Shown piece by piece: positions 63,692-64,000 of a stretch of DNA of 64,000 nt. The stretch is taken from the IMG/VR virus record IMGVR_UViG_3300049811_000333, positions 16,633 to 80,632 of that record, one strand, 5' to 3'. A program made the translations under genes and the position numbers. How positions within the stretch are numbered: position 1 is the first letter of the stretch; each line of letters starts with the position of its first letter. The notes below the pieces were generated by a model. It worked only from the letters and a program-made list of their open reading frames with translations, ran no database searches and was not told the DNA's origin. This DNA is from a virus.

Positions 63692-64000
63692 GTGAGCCCG
63701 CCTGGCTCCAGCTGGCTCGCAAAGAGCTCGGCGTAAAAGAGATCGTCGGGGCCAAGCACAACCCTGTTGTGCTGGCCTACTTCCGCGATGCCAAGCATGC
63801 CGAGATCGGTGACGACGAGACCTCCTGGTGCGCCGCGTTTGTCGGCGCGATGCTGGAGCGGTCCGGGGTTGTCTCGACTCGCTCCTTGCTGGCCCGCTCC
63901 TACCTGGAATGGGGCACCAAGGTCACCGACCCCAAGCCCGGCGACATTGTCGTCTTCAAGCGCGGGGACTCGTCCTGGCAGGGCCACGTCGCCCTCTTCC
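63688..64000 (+). CDS. CHAP/NlpC-type endolysin, cut by window end
   Basis: About 104 residues visible. WLQLARKELGVKEIVGAKHNPVVLAYFRDA, then catalytic Cys48 in TSWCAAFVGAMLERSG and His in QGHVALF near residue 101; the TSxxARSYLEWG between them fits the TIGR02594-type peptidoglycan amidase/endopeptidase. Digests the cell wall at lysis. Remainder lies outside the window. Confidence 0.85.
   Translation, partial: MSEPAWLQLARKELGVKEIVGAKHNPVVLAYFRDAKHAEIGDDETSWCAAFVGAMLERSGVVSTRSLLARSYLEWGTKVTDPKPGDIVVFKRGDSSWQGHVALF

Overview
The window is one continuous stretch of a large, GC-rich temperate phage or prophage with a contractile (P2/Mu-type) tail. I see no ribosomal RNA, no host housekeeping genes, no transposase and no CRISPR array. 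The host is most likely a proteobacterium, perhaps an alphaproteobacterium. That is inferred from GC content, the style of the integrase C-terminus, sigma70-like promoters and strong Shine-Dalgarno sites, and it is not proven.

Layout. (1) 1-4.1 kb: two divergent transcription units from face-to-face promoters (961-989 leftward, 1440-1468 rightward). Leftward is a DEDDh exonuclease and small genes. Rightward is a prim-pol replication primase and small genes, ending in a terminator at 4097-4124. Just before that terminator is the exact 5' half of a tRNA-Pro, a possible attachment-site relic. (2) 4.15-22.7 kb: a very dense leftward array of about 55 mostly small genes, many joined by ATGA/GTGA stop-start overlaps. 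It holds two paralogous HNH proteins, a tyrosine integrase, an XRE regulator, a DUF932 protein, a zinc metallopeptidase, a 577-residue Cys-rich protein and three tRNA-like genes with abnormal anticodon arms. (3) 22.8-25.8 kb: a control region with five GATCAC-N6-GTGATC palindromes, two leftward terminators, three leftward genes and 1.1 kb without recognisable genes. (4) 25.8-28.8 kb: one rightward secreted protein, then a leftward operon including an S-adenosylmethionine-decarboxylase-like enzyme. (5) 28.9-64 kb: the rightward late operon.

The late operon runs: small and large terminase, portal (DUF4055), a tRNA-Trp-like gene, a roughly 10 kb cassette of beta-rich accessory virion proteins (one is a 712-residue protein made of about 29 alanine-rich 20-residue repeats), scaffold, major capsid protein, Mu-like head completion genes, baseplate (V spike, PAAR tip, gp25/W, J, I), fibres and a glycine-rich tip adhesin, sheath with an inserted repeat domain, tube, an antisense HNH-AP2 homing endonuclease, tail chaperones joined by a -1 frameshift, tape measure, U, X and D proteins, and the start of a lysis module (membrane protein, then a CHAP/NlpC-type endolysin cut by the window end).

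The late genes build a myovirus-type particle. The left arm carries replication, integration, regulation and many uncharacterised genes that probably act early. Function calls come from recognising motifs and gene order by eye; no database search was run.
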